This document shows positions 1-10,251 of a stretch of 64,000 bases of DNA, one piece after another; within the stretch, counting starts at the first letter, position 1; each line of letters begins with the position of its first letter. The stretch is taken from the NCBI RefSeq assembly GCF_004022265.1, contig NZ_SAVB01000009.1:94505-158504 (forward strand), given 5' to 3'. Below the pieces are notes generated by a model, which saw only the letters and a list, made by a program, of their open reading frames with translations, was not told the DNA's origin and did not search any database. Origin of the DNA: Paenirhodobacter ferrireducens (lineage in GTDB: Bacteria > Pseudomonadota > Alphaproteobacteria > Rhodobacterales > Rhodobacteraceae). A program made the translations under genes and the position numbers.

Positions 1-1
1 G

Positions 2-625
2 GATCCGATCGACCTCTACATGAACACGCTGGTGCCGATGGTGGTCGAACAGACCTCGCGTGGCGAGCGTGCCTATGACATCTACTCGCGCCTGCTGAAG
101 GAGCGGATCATCTTCCTCGCGGGCCCGGTGCATGACGCCATGTCGACGCTGATCTGCGCGCAGCTGCTGTTCCTCGAGGCGGAGAACCCGACCAAGGAAA
201 TCGCGATGTACATCAACAGCCCGGGCGGCGTGGTGACCTCGGGGCTCTCGATCTACGACACGATGCAGTACATCCGGCCGAAGGTCTCGACGCTCGTCAT
301 CGGCCAGGCGGCCTCGATGGGCTCGCTGCTGCTGCAGGCCGGCGAGAAGGGCATGCGCTTCTCGCTGCCGAACTCGCGCGTGATGGTGCACCAGCCCTCG
401 GGCGGTTATCAGGGCCAGGCCACCGACATCATGATCCACGCCCAGGAGACGCAGAAGCTGAAGCGCCGCCTGAACGAGATCTACGTCAAGCACACCGGCA
501 ACGATTACGAGACCGTCGAGGCGGCGCTCGAGCGCGACAACTTCATGTCGGCCGAGGATGCGAAGGCCTGGGGCCTGATCGACGACATCCTCGAAAGCCG
601 CGGCAAGGCCGAGGCGGAGAAGTGA
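2..625 (+). CDS. clpP: ATP-dependent Clp protease proteolytic subunit (5' end outside window)
   Basis: Serine peptidase that forms the degradation barrel of ClpXP/ClpAP in the cytosol. The reading frame is open back to base 2 (codons D-P-I-D-L-Y before the Met at base 20), so the true start probably lies just outside the window. Counting from the Met at 20, the catalytic triad is S99 (GQAASMGS), H124 ([11 protein letters not shown]) and D173 (ERDNFMS), with the family's usual 25 and 49 residue spacings. About 201 residues is normal length. clpX follows on the same strand after a hairpin terminator, the usual proteobacterial order. The identification is secure; only the exact start is unseen. 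Confidence 0.97.
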   Translation, partial: DPIDLYMNTLVPMVVEQTSRGERAYDIYSRLLKERIIFLAGPVHDAMSTLICAQLLFLEAENPTKEIAMYINSPGGVVTSGLSIYDTMQYIRPKVSTLVIGQAASMGSLLLQAGEKGMRFSLPNSRVMVHQPSGGYQGQATDIMIHAQETQKLKRRLNEIYVKHTGNDYETVEAALERDNFMSAEDAKAWGLIDDILESRGKAEAEK

Positions 626-653
626 TCCTGCCCCGCGGCGGGGCAGGATTTTT
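625..653 (+). terminator. Rho-independent terminator after clpP
   Basis: A 10-bp stem (625-634 with 640-649) around a GCGGC loop is followed by a short run of T (649-653). It begins at the clpP stop codon and separates clpP from clpX, so clpX probably has its own promoter or depends on read-through. Confidence 0.8.
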
Positions 654-738
654 GACATTGTGATGACCATGGGGCTGCCCTAAACTTCAGGGGCGGCCCA
701 CCAGGGACCCGCGTTCCGGGCCAGAGCAGAGGAAGACG

Positions 739-2007
<1,269 letters not shown>

Positions 2008-2012
2008 GCGCG

Positions 2013-2036
2013 GGGCGGGCGCGGGCCCGCCCTTTT
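2013..2036 (+). terminator. Rho-independent terminator after clpX
   Basis: A perfect 8-bp GC stem, GGGCGGGC (2013-2020) with GCCCGCCC (2025-2032), has a four-base loop and is followed by TTTT. It starts six bases after the clpX stop codon. Confidence 0.75.
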
Positions 2037-2101
2037 CGCAAGCGGCTCTGGACCTTGCCGCGCAACAGGCTATAAACGGGCAAAAGCCCGCGGAGGATGG
2101 C

Positions 2102-2482
2102 ATGAACTTTCTGCTTCGCATTTTTACCTGGTGGAACCGGTCCCAGACCTCGGGGATCCGGCTGTTCACGGCCCGCAAGGGCGTGAAGGTGGGCGAGGAT
2201 GCGGAAGGCAACGTCTATTACCAGACGGCCGACGGCAAGCGCCGCTGGGTGATCTACAACGGCGAGATCGAGGCGAGCCGGATTCCGCCGGAATGGCACG
2301 GCTGGATCCACTTCACCTGGGATGAACCGCCGACCAAGGTCGCCGTCGCGCACAAGTCGTGGGAGCTGCCGCATCTGGCGAACCGCACCGGCACCGACGC
2401 GGCCTATGTGCCGGCGGGCTCGATTCGTCGCGACGCGCCGGTCGAACGGCGCGACTACGAGGCCTGGCAGCCGGCCGAATGA
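2102..2482 (+). CDS. NADH:ubiquinone oxidoreductase subunit NDUFA12 family protein
   Basis: Small accessory subunit of respiratory complex I, found in mitochondria and alphaproteobacteria. The 126 residues show the family hallmarks: an N-terminal [11 protein letters not shown] segment, [15 protein letters not shown], and a [13 protein letters not shown] block. The role at the peripheral arm is known from mitochondrial homologues; here it is inferred by family. It starts at ATG 2102 and lies 38 bp before the mlaD gene, probably in one transcript with it. Confidence 0.92.
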   Translation: MNFLLRIFTWWNRSQTSGIRLFTARKGVKVGEDAEGNVYYQTADGKRRWVIYNGEIEASRIPPEWHGWIHFTWDEPPTKVAVAHKSWELPHLANRTGTDAAYVPAGSIRRDAPVERRDYEAWQPAE

Positions 2483-2519
2483 GGCCGGGGCCCCGCCGGG
2501 TCCCTGCGCAGGAGAGATC

Positions 2520-3020
2520 ATGAGCGAGAATCGCGTTGAAGTGCTGACCGGGGCGGTCGTTCTGGCTGTCGCCGCCGGCTTCCTGTTCTGGGCCGGCAAG
2601 GGGCACAGCTTCGGCACCGCCGCGGGCAGCTACCCGCTGCATGCCTCGTTCCGCTCGGTCGAGGGCGTGACGCCGGGCACCGACGTGCGCATGGCAGGCG
2701 TCAAGATCGGCACCGTCACCGACATCCGGCTCGATACCAAGACCTTCTTCGCCGACACCGCGATCGCGATCAACAAGGGCGTCGAGCTGCCCGACGATTC
2801 GCAGATCATCGTCGCCTCCGAGGGGCTGATGGGCGGCTCGTTCATCGAGATCCTGCCGGGCGGCAGCGTCGACAATTTCGCTCCGGGCGACGAGATCCTC
2901 GACACCCAGGGAGCGGTCTCGACGCTCGGGCTGCTGATGAAATTCGTCGGCGGTGGCGCGGACAAGCCGAAGGATGCGACCGGCACCGATGCCGGCACCA
3001 CACCCGGGGTGCCGCAATGA
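2520..3020 (+). CDS. mlaD: Outer membrane lipid asymmetry protein MlaD
   Basis: Periplasmic, inner-membrane-anchored MCE-domain protein of the Mla phospholipid-transport system. The 166 residues contain one N-terminal membrane helix (about residues 9-28), then an MCE domain with VEGVTPGTDVRMAGVKIG and the MGGSFIEILPGG turn. The ATG at 2520 follows GGAGAG. The upstream in-frame extension to 2322 overlaps the NDUFA12 gene and is not used. mlaE/mlaF are not adjacent, so the partners must be encoded elsewhere. Confidence 0.92.
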   Translation: MSENRVEVLTGAVVLAVAAGFLFWAGKGHSFGTAAGSYPLHASFRSVEGVTPGTDVRMAGVKIGTVTDIRLDTKTFFADTAIAINKGVELPDDSQIIVASEGLMGGSFIEILPGGSVDNFAPGDEILDTQGAVSTLGLLMKFVGGGADKPKDATGTDAGTTPGVPQ

Positions 3021-3394
3021 TCGCGGCCCTGCGCGCCGCGGCGCTGGCGCTCGCAGTCGGGGCGACGGCGGCGGTCGCGCAGGATGGCGGCGACGGGCTG
3101 GCCGAGGCGTCCGGTGCGGTGCTGCGCGGCCTCGACAAGGTGTCGGCGACCGCATCCGATATCGTGCTGGCGGTGGGCCAGACCGTCGAATTCGGCCATC
3201 TCCAGGTGACGCTGAAGGAATGCCGCTATCCGGCGGATGACCCTTCGTCGAACGCCTATGCCTATCTCGTCATCACCGATCCGAACGTTGCGCAACCGGT
3301 CTTCGACGGCTGGATGATTGCCGACAGCCCGGCGCTCTCGGCGCTGGATCACCAGCGTTATGACGTCTGGGTCATGCGCTGCAAGACCGACTGA
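3017..3394 (+). CDS. DUF2155 domain-containing exported protein
   Basis: 125-residue protein with a hydrophobic signal peptide (about residues 1-21, ending AVAQ). The mature domain contains KECRYPADDPSSNAYAYL and DGWMIADSPALSALDH, typical of the alphaproteobacterial DUF2155 family, whose function is not established. The start overlaps the mlaD stop (ATGA), indicating translational coupling. The last 37 bases are shared, in antisense, with the end of aat. An envelope role is suggested by the signal peptide and neighbour only. Confidence 0.88.
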   Translation: MIAALRAAALALAVGATAAVAQDGGDGLAEASGAVLRGLDKVSATASDIVLAVGQTVEFGHLQVTLKECRYPADDPSSNAYAYLVITDPNVAQPVFDGWMIADSPALSALDHQRYDVWVMRCKTD

Positions 3395-3996
3395 GCATCG
3401 GGCACTGGCGCCGCGGTGAAATCGGCGCTCAGGCTCAGCGCTGCCGCCAGTCGGCGCCGATACTCGAGCCGCGGAATCTCGATCCCGCCCAGACTTGCCA
3501 GATGCGATGTCAGATATTGCGTGTCGAACAGCACGAAGCCGCTCTGCCGCAGCCGGTCGACGGTGTAGGTCAGTGCCACCTTCGAGGCATCGGGCACGCG
3601 CGAGAACATGCTCTCGCCGAAGAAGGCACCGCCCAGCGTCACGCCGAACACGCCGCCGACCAGCGCCTCGCCGCGCCAGACCTCGAGCGAATGCGCATGC
3701 CCCATCGCGAAGAGCGCATCGTAAAGGGTGAAGAGCGGGCCGTTGATCCAGGTTTCCTTGCGCGCCGCGCAGGCCTCGACCACCGCACGAAAGGCGGTGC
3801 CGATGCGGATCTCGAAGCCGCCGCGGCGGATTGTGCGGGCAAGCGAGCGCGAGACGTGGAAGCCGTCGAGCGGCAGGATGCCGCGGGCGCGGGGCTCGAA
3901 CCAGAACAGCTCCGGATCGTCGCGGCTTTGTGCCATCGGGAAGATGCCCCGGGCATAGCCCGAAAGCAGCATCCCTGCCGTCAGTTCCTGCGCCAT
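3358..3996 (-). CDS. aat: Leucyl/phenylalanyl-tRNA-protein transferase
   Basis: Adds Leu or Phe to N-terminal Arg/Lys of proteins, making N-degrons for the ClpAP pathway; cytosolic. The 212 residues carry the family blocks GYARGIFPMA, FWFEPRARGILPLD, ETWINGPLFTLY, GHAHSLEVW, GGVFGVTLGGAFFGESMFS and FVLFDTQYLTSHL. The gene converges on the DUF2155 gene and overlaps it by 37 bp, so its C-terminal residues are encoded antisense to that gene's end. The ATG at 3996 begins MAQELTAG. Confidence 0.96.
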   Translation of the reverse strand: MAQELTAGMLLSGYARGIFPMAQSRDDPELFWFEPRARGILPLDGFHVSRSLARTIRRGGFEIRIGTAFRAVVEACAARKETWINGPLFTLYDALFAMGHAHSLEVWRGEALVGGVFGVTLGGAFFGESMFSRVPDASKVALTYTVDRLRQSGFVLFDTQYLTSHLASLGGIEIPRLEYRRRLAAALSLSADFTAAPVPDAQSVLQRMTQTS

Positions 3997-4065
3997 CGCA
4001 TCCCCTCGCGTTGCCCCCGCACAATGGGCCGGAATCGGGGCGGGTTCAAACGGGTTCGCGCAAAG

Positions 4066-4091
4066 AAAAACGCCCCCTTGCGGGGGCGTTT
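4066..4091 (-). terminator. Terminator of the accB-accC operon
   Basis: A 10-bp stem AAACGCCCCC / GGGGGCGTTT (4068-4077 with 4082-4091) has a four-base loop. Read on the minus strand it ends in a T-run, 20 bp beyond the accC stop codon. The T/A-rich ends are symmetrical enough that it may also act on transcripts from the plus strand. Confidence 0.8.
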
Positions 4092-4111
4092 CATGGTCTT
4101 TGGCGGATCGC

Positions 4112-5458
4112 TCAGCCGTAGGTCTTCTTCAGCCACTTCTCGAGCCAGTGGATCGAGTAGTCGCCCTTCAGAATGTCGGGCTCCTGCAGCAGCGCGGTGA
4201 ACAGCGGCACGGTGGTGTCGACGCCGTCGACGATCAGCTCGCTCAGCGCGCGGCTGAGACGCGCCAGCGCCTCCTGCCGGTCACGCCCGTGCACGATCAG
4301 CTTGCCGATCAGGCTGTCGTAATAGGGCGGGATCTTGTAGCCGTCATAGAGTGCCGAGTCGACGCGCACGCCCAGACCGCCCGGGGCGTGATACTGGGTG
4401 ATGCGGCCGGGGCAGGGGGCGAAGTTCGGCATCCGCTCGGCGTTGATCCGGACCTCGATCGCGGCGCCACGGATCTTCAGGTCTTCCTGACGGAATTCCA
4501 TCTTCTCGCCGGCCGCGACGCGGATCTGTTCGCGCACGAGATCGACGCCGAAGATCGCTTCGGTCACCGGATGTTCCACCTGCAGACGGGTGTTCATCTC
4601 GATGAAGTAGAACTCGCCGTCCTCGAACAGGAATTCGATCGTGCCGGCGCCGGAATAGCCGAGCTCGGCCATCGCGTCGGCGCAGATCTTGCCGATCTTG
4701 GTGCGCTGTTCGGGGGTGATGCAGGGGCCGGGCGCCTCTTCCAGCACCTTCTGGTGGCGGCGCTGCAGCGAGCAGTCGCGCTCGCCCAGATGCACGGCGC
4801 GGCCCTTGCCGTCGCCGAAGACCTGGATCTCGATGTGACGCGGCTTCTGGAGATATTTCTCCATGTAGACCTCGTCATTGCCGAAGGCGGCCTTGGCCTC
4901 GGAGCGCGCGGTGCGGAAGGCGATCTCGAGGTCGGCCTCGGTCTCGGCGACCTTCATGCCGCGCCCGCCGCCGCCGGCGGTGGCCTTGATGATCACCGGA
5001 TAGCCGATCTCGGCTGCGGTGCGCTTCGCCTCCTCGACGTCATGCACGCCACCGGCCGAGCCCGGAACCACCGGGATGCCCAGCTTCTTCGCGGTTTCCT
5101 TGGCGGTGATCTTGTCGCCCATGATGCGGATATGTTCCGCCGAGGGGCCGATGAAGGTGATGCCGTGATCCTCGAGCACCTGCACGAAGTTCGCGTTTTC
5201 CGAAAGGAAGCCATAGCCCGGGTGGATCGCCTGGGCGCCGGTGATCTCGCAGGCGGCGACGATCGCCGGGATCGAGAGATAGCTCTCGGAGGACGGCGGC
5301 GGGCCGATGCAGACGCTCTCGTCGGCCATGCGCACATGCATGGCGTCGGTGTCGGCGGTCGAGTGCACCGCGACCGAGGCGATCCCCATCTCGCGGCAGG
5401 CGCGGATCACCCGCAGGGCGATCTCGCCCCGGTTGGCGATCAGGATCTTGTCGAACAT
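4112..5458 (-). CDS. accC: Acetyl-CoA carboxylase biotin carboxylase subunit
   Basis: ATP-grasp enzyme that carboxylates the biotin carried by AccB, the first step of fatty-acid synthesis. The 448 residues contain the N-terminal [17 protein letters not shown], the glycine-rich loop [21 protein letters not shown], the biotin-site [12 protein letters not shown], the metal-site [14 protein letters not shown] and the carboxylation loop RINAERM. Two in-frame ATGs (5464 and 5458) are six bases apart. GAGG is better spaced for 5458, which gives the canonical MFDKIL start. accB lies immediately upstream. Confidence 0.97.
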   Translation of the reverse strand: MFDKILIANRGEIALRVIRACREMGIASVAVHSTADTDAMHVRMADESVCIGPPPSSESYLSIPAIVAACEITGAQAIHPGYGFLSENANFVQVLEDHGITFIGPSAEHIRIMGDKITAKETAKKLGIPVVPGSAGGVHDVEEAKRTAAEIGYPVIIKATAGGGGRGMKVAETEADLEIAFRTARSEAKAAFGNDEVYMEKYLQKPRHIEIQVFGDGKGRAVHLGERDCSLQRRHQKVLEEAPGPCITPEQRTKIGKICADAMAELGYSGAGTIEFLFEDGEFYFIEMNTRLQVEHPVTEAIFGVDLVREQIRVAAGEKMEFRQEDLKIRGAAIEVRINAERMPNFAPCPGRITQYHAPGGLGVRVDSALYDGYKIPPYYDSLIGKLIVHGRDRQEALARLSRALSELIVDGVDTTVPLFTALLQEPDILKGDYSIHWLEKWLKKTYG

Positions 5459-5468
5459 GGGCATGCCC

Positions 5469-5960
5469 TCACTCGACGATCATCAGCGCCGAGCCGTATT
5501 CGACCGGCGTGCCGTCGTCGACGAGGATGCGCTTGACCGTGCCCGAATGCGGTGCCGGGATGTGGTTCATCGTCTTCATCGCCTCGACGATCAGCAGGGT
5601 CTGGCCCTCCGTCACCGTGTCGCCGACCTTGACGAAGGCATTGGCGCCTGGTTCCGGCGCCAGATAGGCGGTGCCGACCATCGGCGAGGTCACGGCGCCG
5701 GGCAGCGAGGCCGGGTCGGCATCGGCCACGGGGGCTGCGGCGGCAGGGGCTGCAACCGCAACCGGCGCGGCGGCGGGGGCCGCATAGACGGGGGCGGGGG
5801 CCGCGGCGATCACCGTCGCCTGCTTCACCACGCGCACTTCGAGGCTGTCATCCTCGCCGTATTCCCGCACAACCGAGATTTCGGTGAGGTCGTTGCTGTT
5901 CAGGAGCTCGGCGAGCGCCTGAATGAAAGCCACGTCGTTTTCATGGGATTGTTTGGTCAT
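5469..5960 (-). CDS. accB: Acetyl-CoA carboxylase biotin carboxyl carrier protein
   Basis: 163-residue carrier whose C-terminal biotinyl domain shuttles CO2 from AccC to the carboxyltransferase. The biotin-accepting lysine is in EAMKTMN (the usual motif is EAMKMMN; the M-to-T change leaves the lysine intact). An Ala/Pro-rich linker (about residues 50-85) separates it from the N-terminal part. I chose ATG 5960, preceded by TTGAGGA, over the longer in-frame extension to 6155, because MTKQSHEND starts like other AccB proteins. Operon with accC, 10 bp apart. Confidence 0.96.
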   Translation of the reverse strand: MTKQSHENDVAFIQALAELLNSNDLTEISVVREYGEDDSLEVRVVKQATVIAAAPAPVYAAPAAAPVAVAAPAAAAPVADADPASLPGAVTSPMVGTAYLAPEPGANAFVKVGDTVTEGQTLLIVEAMKTMNHIPAPHSGTVKRILVDDGTPVEYGSALMIVE

Positions 5961-6182
5961 GCCGTCCTCAAAGGATGCTGTCAGGTTCTGGTCGGCCCGG
6001 TCGTTTGGTGCCGGGCGCCCCGGTATCAGGACCGCCTTATACGCCAGCCGGGCCGGGGAGGAAAGCGCGAACGACTGACGTGGCGGCAGGCCGGAGCCGG
6101 GCGACTTTGCCCAATTTTTCGGCGATGACGCGTAGGCTGCCTTGCGCGCGGGCAAATCGGCCCGGATGCGGCGCCGCGGCGT

Positions 6183-6202
6183 ATTTTACCACTTGATAAA
6201 AT
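6183..6202. promoter_or_regulatory. Inverted repeat before preT, RutR-like operator candidate
   Basis: ATTTTA-N8-TAAAAT is a perfect 6-bp inverted repeat 50 bp upstream of the preT start, in an otherwise GC-rich divergent region (5961-6251). Its core, TTTTACCA-CT-TGATAAAA, resembles the E. coli RutR consensus TTGACCA-NN-TGGTCAA in the ACCA/TG half-sites. A RutR homologue is encoded at 9601-10221. The assignment is an inference from sequence and context. Confidence 0.5.
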
Positions 6203-6251
6203 TTTTGCCCGTGCAAGCGTGGGGACAATAACAAAGCCAGGGAGGTCCAAG

Positions 6252-7589
6252 GTGACCAACAGCCAGTTCACGCCCGGGGTGGTGCCCGGGCGGCTTTCGC
6301 CCGAGCGCTATGCGGCGAATTTCCAGGATGTCGCGCCGCCGCTCAGCGCCCATGCGGCCGCGGTGGCGGCGGATCGGTGCTATTTCTGCCATGACGCGCC
6401 CTGCGCCACGGCCTGCCCGACGACGATCGACATTCCGCTCTTCATCCGGCAGATCGCGACCGGCACGCCCGAGGCGGCGGCGAAGACGATCTTCTCGCAG
6501 AACATCCTCGGCGGCATGTGCGCGCGCGTCTGCCCGACCGAAAACCTGTGCGAGGGCGCCTGCGTGCGGATGGAGGCCGAGGGCAAGCCGGTCGAGATCG
6601 GCCTGCTGCAGCGCTTTGCCACCGACACGCTGCTGGAAAAGCAGGGCCATCCCTTCACCGCCGGCGCCCCCACCGGGCGCTCGGTCGCGGTGGTGGGCGG
6701 CGGGCCCGCGGGGCTTGCCTGTGCGCACCGGCTCGCGCTCAAGGGCCACAAGGTGACGCTCTACGAGGCAAAGCCGAAGCTCGGCGGGCTCGATGAATAC
6801 GGCATCGCCGCCTACAAGGCGCCCGAGGATTTCGCCGCGCGCGAGGTCGCCTGGCTGTTGCAGGTGGGCGGCATCGAGGTGGTGACGAACTGGGCGCTCG
6901 GCCGGGCGGGCGACGGCACGCTCGACGATCTTCTGGGCCAGCACGACGCCGTCTTCCTCGGCATCGGGCTGTCGGGCGTGAACGCGCTGAGCCTGCCGGG
7001 AGGCGAGCTTGCGACGCCTGCGACCGAGTTCATCGCGGCGCTGCGGCAGGCCGACGACCTCGCCACCCTGCCGGTCGGGCGCAAGGTGGTGGTGATCGGC
7101 GGCGGCATGACGGCGGTCGATGCAGCGGTGCAGGCGAAGCTGCTCGGCGCCGAGACCTCGACCATCGTCTATCGCCGCGCGCAGGCCGAGATGCCGGCCT
7201 CGGTCCACGAGCAGGAGCACGCCGCGACGCATGGCGTGCGGATCATCTGCAACGCCGCGCCGGTGGCGATCCATGCCGTCGCGGGCGGGCTCGAGGTCGA
7301 GTTCGCGCGCACCGAGACCGGCGGCGCCGGGCTGCGGATGCTTGATGACACCTTCCGGCTGAAGGCGGATCAGGTGCTCTCGGCGATCGGCCAGACGCTT
7401 GGCGCGCTGCCCGAGGGGGTGAAGACGGCCGGGCCGAAGATCGGCACCGACGGGGCGGGGCGGACGAGCCTTGCGCGGGTCTGGGCGGGCGGCGACTGCG
7501 CGCCTGCGGGCGAGGACCTGACGGTGACTGCCGTCGCGCAGGGGCGCGATGCGGCCGAAGACATCCACTCTTTCCTGATGGGGGCCTGA
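6252..7589 (+). CDS. preT: NAD-dependent dihydropyrimidine dehydrogenase subunit PreT
   Basis: Electron-entry subunit of the PreTA dihydropyrimidine dehydrogenase, which reduces uracil/thymine in the first step of reductive pyrimidine breakdown. The N-terminal 4Fe-4S region has CYFCHDAPCATACP and CARVCPTENLCEGAC. An FAD Rossmann motif follows (VVGGGPAGLACAHRLALKG), then an NAD(P) motif (VVVIGGGMTAVDAA). The protein is 445 residues from the GTG at 6252, which follows GGGAGG. A GTG at 6219 is in frame but has no comparable ribosome site. preA begins 3 bp after the stop. Confidence 0.93.
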   Translation: MTNSQFTPGVVPGRLSPERYAANFQDVAPPLSAHAAAVAADRCYFCHDAPCATACPTTIDIPLFIRQIATGTPEAAAKTIFSQNILGGMCARVCPTENLCEGACVRMEAEGKPVEIGLLQRFATDTLLEKQGHPFTAGAPTGRSVAVVGGGPAGLACAHRLALKGHKVTLYEAKPKLGGLDEYGIAAYKAPEDFAAREVAWLLQVGGIEVVTNWALGRAGDGTLDDLLGQHDAVFLGIGLSGVNALSLPGGELATPATEFIAALRQADDLATLPVGRKVVVIGGGMTAVDAAVQAKLLGAETSTIVYRRAQAEMPASVHEQEHAATHGVRIICNAAPVAIHAVAGGLEVEFARTETGGAGLRMLDDTFRLKADQVLSAIGQTLGALPEGVKTAGPKIGTDGAGRTSLARVWAGGDCAPAGEDLTVTAVAQGRDAAEDIHSFLMGA

Positions 7590-7592
7590 CAG

Positions 7593-8912
7593 ATGGCGGA
7601 CCTGCGCAGCAACTTCATCGGCATCAAGTCGCCGAACCCGTTCTGGCTCGCCTCGGCGCCGCCGACCGACAAGGAATACAACGTCCGCCGTGCCTATGAG
7701 GCCGGCTGGGGCGGCGTGGTGTGGAAGACCCTCGGGGCCGAGGGGCCGCCCGTCGTCAACGTCTCTGGGCCGCGCTATGGCGTGATCTATGGCGGCGACC
7801 GGCGGGTGATGGGGATCAACAACATCGAGCTGATCACCGACCGCCCGCTCGAGGTCAACCTGCGCGAGATCAAGTCGGTCAAGCGCGACTATCCCGACCG
7901 GGCGCTCGTCGTGTCGCTGATGGTGCCCTGCGACGAGGAGAGCTGGAAGGCGATCCTCGCCCATGTCGAGGACACCGGCGCCGACGGGGTCGAGCTGAAC
8001 TTCGGCTGCCCGCATGGCATGGCCGAACGCGGCATGGGCTCGGCGGTGGGGCAGGTGCCCGAATATATCGAGATGGTGACCCGCTGGGTGAAGCAATATT
8101 CGCGCATGCCCTGCATCGTGAAGCTGACGCCCAACGTGACCTCGATCCTGCCGCCGGCGCTGGCCGCCAGGCGCGGCGGGGCGGATGCGGTCAGCCTGAT
8201 CAACACAGTGAAATCGGTGACCTCGGTCAATCTCGACGATTTCTGCCCCGAGCCGATGATCGACGGCAAGGGCACGCATGGCGGCTATTGCGGCCCGGCG
8301 GTGAAGCCGATCGCGCTGAACATGGTGGGCGAGATCGCGCGCTATGCCGAAACCCGCGGTCTCCCGATCTCGGGCATCGGCGGCGTCACCACCTGGCGCG
8401 ACGCGACCGAGTTCCTGGCGATGGGGGCGGGCAACGTGCAGGTCTGCACCGCGGCGATGACCTATGGCTTCAAGGTGGTGCAGGAGATGATCTCGGGCCT
8501 GTCGGACTACATGGACAGGAAGGGCTTCACCTCGGTCGAGGAGATCGTCGGGCGCGCGGTGCCGAATTTCTCGGAATGGCAGCACCTGAACCTGAACCAC
8601 GTCACCAAGGCGGTGATCGACCAGGAGGACTGCATCAAGTGCGGGCGCTGCTATGCCGCCTGCGAGGACACCTCGCACCAGGCGATCGCCATGGGCGAGG
8701 ACCGCATCTTCACCGTGAAGGACGAGGAATGCGTCGCGTGCAACCTCTGTGTCGATGTCTGCCCGGTCGATTGCATCAGCATGAAGACCCTGCCGCTTGG
8801 CACGGTCGATCCGCGCACCGGGCGCAAGGTCGCGCCCTATGCGAACTGGACGACCCATCCGAACAACCCGGGCTCGTCGAACTACACCTGCGGCATCACC
8901 GCCGCGGAGTGA
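7593..8912 (+). CDS. preA: NAD-dependent dihydropyrimidine dehydrogenase subunit PreA
   Basis: Catalytic subunit of PreTA. The N-terminal FMN TIM barrel carries LNFGCPHGMAERGMG with the active-site cysteine region, PNVTSI and GIGGVTTWRDATEF. The C-terminal ferredoxin-like domain has two 4Fe-4S motifs, CIKCGRCYAACEDTSHQAI and CVACNLCVDVCPVDCI. 439 residues is normal for PreA. It is in an operon with preT and converges on a hypothetical gene only 7 bp downstream. Confidence 0.95.
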   Translation: MADLRSNFIGIKSPNPFWLASAPPTDKEYNVRRAYEAGWGGVVWKTLGAEGPPVVNVSGPRYGVIYGGDRRVMGINNIELITDRPLEVNLREIKSVKRDYPDRALVVSLMVPCDEESWKAILAHVEDTGADGVELNFGCPHGMAERGMGSAVGQVPEYIEMVTRWVKQYSRMPCIVKLTPNVTSILPPALAARRGGADAVSLINTVKSVTSVNLDDFCPEPMIDGKGTHGGYCGPAVKPIALNMVGEIARYAETRGLPISGIGGVTTWRDATEFLAMGAGNVQVCTAAMTYGFKVVQEMISGLSDYMDRKGFTSVEEIVGRAVPNFSEWQHLNLNHVTKAVIDQEDCIKCGRCYAACEDTSHQAIAMGEDRIFTVKDEECVACNLCVDVCPVDCISMKTLPLGTVDPRTGRKVAPYANWTTHPNNPGSSNYTCGITAAE

Positions 8913-8918
8913 TCCCGC

Positions 8919-9494
8919 TCAGCGCGTCACGTCGAGGCTTGGCCCCGGCGGGACCGCGCCCCTGACCTCGGCCCCGAGCGGCCAGGCGCCCCGCGGCAAG
9001 GTCGCGGGGCGTTCGTCTGACGCGGGGGCGGTGGCGCTGGCTTGCTCCGGCGCGACGGCGGGCCGCATCGGAGCGACCTGCACCGCGCCCGTGGCCGCAA
9101 GGTCTTTGCCGGCGGAGGCACGAAGAGAAGACACCTCGTGCAGCGGGCGCGGGCGCAGGGCCGCGACATGCGCTTCGAGCGGCGTCACCTCGAAAGCGGG
9201 GGGCGGTCCGGTCGGCGCATCAGGGTCCGGCGCAGCCTCGATCCGCGGCACGATGGCCCTGGCGGCGTCCGGTCCGGCCGGATCGGCTCCGGCGCCGTCC
9301 TGTCGCAACAGGCTGCGGATTCGGGCAACGAAACCGGTGCCGCTGCCGGTGTCGACATCCGCCTCCATCCCGCCCGCGGTGTCGGCGCTGCTGCGGACCG
9401 GCTCGACGGTGGTGGCGGGGGCGGCCTTCGGGGCAGCCGGAACCAGCTGCGGCGACCAGCCGATCTGGGGCAGCACACCGGAAATCCGGTCCAT
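8919..9494 (-). CDS. Hypothetical proline/alanine-rich protein
   Basis: 191 residues with no domain that I recognise: a short N-terminal MDRISGVLPQIGW motif, then a low-complexity Ala/Pro/Asp-rich body with one basic patch around FVARIRSLLRQ. ATG 9494 is six bases after a strong GAGGAGG; an ATG at 9500 is too close to it. The clear ribosome site and the tight fit between preA and the tetR gene support a real gene. No membrane helix or signal peptide is visible. Function unknown; probably largely disordered. Confidence 0.6.
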   Translation of the reverse strand: MDRISGVLPQIGWSPQLVPAAPKAAPATTVEPVRSSADTAGGMEADVDTGSGTGFVARIRSLLRQDGAGADPAGPDAARAIVPRIEAAPDPDAPTGPPPAFEVTPLEAHVAALRPRPLHEVSSLRASAGKDLAATGAVQVAPMRPAVAPEQASATAPASDERPATLPRGAWPLGAEVRGAVPPGPSLDVTR

Positions 9495-9600
9495 TTCCAT
9501 CCTCCTCGCCCGATTCCTCCACGGGCTCACTCTGTGCCGTCGGGGTTATCCGGGGGTAAATCCGGGAGGGTTTATTTCAGGGACTGGTTAACTCAGCCGC

Positions 9601-10221
9601 TCAGGGGGCGAGCAGCCGCTCGAACAGCGTGTCGAGGAACTGCCCGGCCTCGTCGAGCGGGTCGCGCCCGGGGCCGAGCACGGCACGCACCTGCACGTCG
9701 AAATCGGCGTAATGCTGGGTCAGCGCCCAGATCGAGAAGATCAGGTGATGGGGGTCGACCGGGGCGATGCGGCCGGCTTCGGACCAGGCGCGGATCACCG
9801 CGGCCTTCTCGTCGACAAGCTCCTTCAGCTCGCTGCCCAGAAGCGCGCTCATCCGCGGCGCGCCCTGCAGCACCTCGTTGGCGAAGAGGCGGCTTTCGCG
9901 CGGCATCTCGCGGCTCATCTCGAGCTTGCGGTGCATGTAGGCCATGATCTCGGCCTTGGGCTCGCCCGCCGGGTCCATCGCCCGCAGCGGCGCCAGCCAG
10001 TCGTCGAGCAGCCCGCTCAGCAGCTCGACATGGATCGCCTCCTTCGAGGGGAAATAGTAGAGCAGGTTCGGCTTCGACAGACCCGCCGCCTGTGCGATCT
10101 GGTCGAGCGTTGCACCGCGGAAGCCCTGCGCCGAGAACACCTCGAGCGCGGCCTCGAGGATGGTCCCGATGTTGCGGCGCTGAATGCGGGTGCGCGGACG
10201 CTGGGGCGTGATCTCGGCCAA
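9601..10221 (-). CDS. TetR family regulator, RutR-like (pyrimidine-responsive)
   Basis: 206-residue repressor with an N-terminal TetR helix-turn-helix (about residues 17-65, GATLDQIAQAAGLSKPNLLYYFPSK) and a RutR-type ligand domain. Many blocks match E. coli RutR: LLYYFPSKEA, LDDWLAPL, LEMSREMPRESRLFANE, DEKAAVI and HLIFSIWALTQHYADF. E. coli RutR senses uracil/thymine and controls pyrimidine use. Its place between preTA and the dihydropyrimidinase operon supports the same role. A second RutR-like gene lies 30 bp upstream on the same strand. Confidence 0.88.
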   Translation of the reverse strand: MAEITPQRPRTRIQRRNIGTILEAALEVFSAQGFRGATLDQIAQAAGLSKPNLLYYFPSKEAIHVELLSGLLDDWLAPLRAMDPAGEPKAEIMAYMHRKLEMSREMPRESRLFANEVLQGAPRMSALLGSELKELVDEKAAVIRAWSEAGRIAPVDPHHLIFSIWALTQHYADFDVQVRAVLGPGRDPLDEAGQFLDTLFERLLAP

Positions 10222-10251
10222 GTTCTCTCCTCCGGATCCTCGCGGTATACT

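Noticed and set aside
6186..8858. 890-codon minus-strand open frame opposite preT-preA
   Set aside because: Antisense shadow of two genes with intact Fe-S, FAD and FMN motifs.
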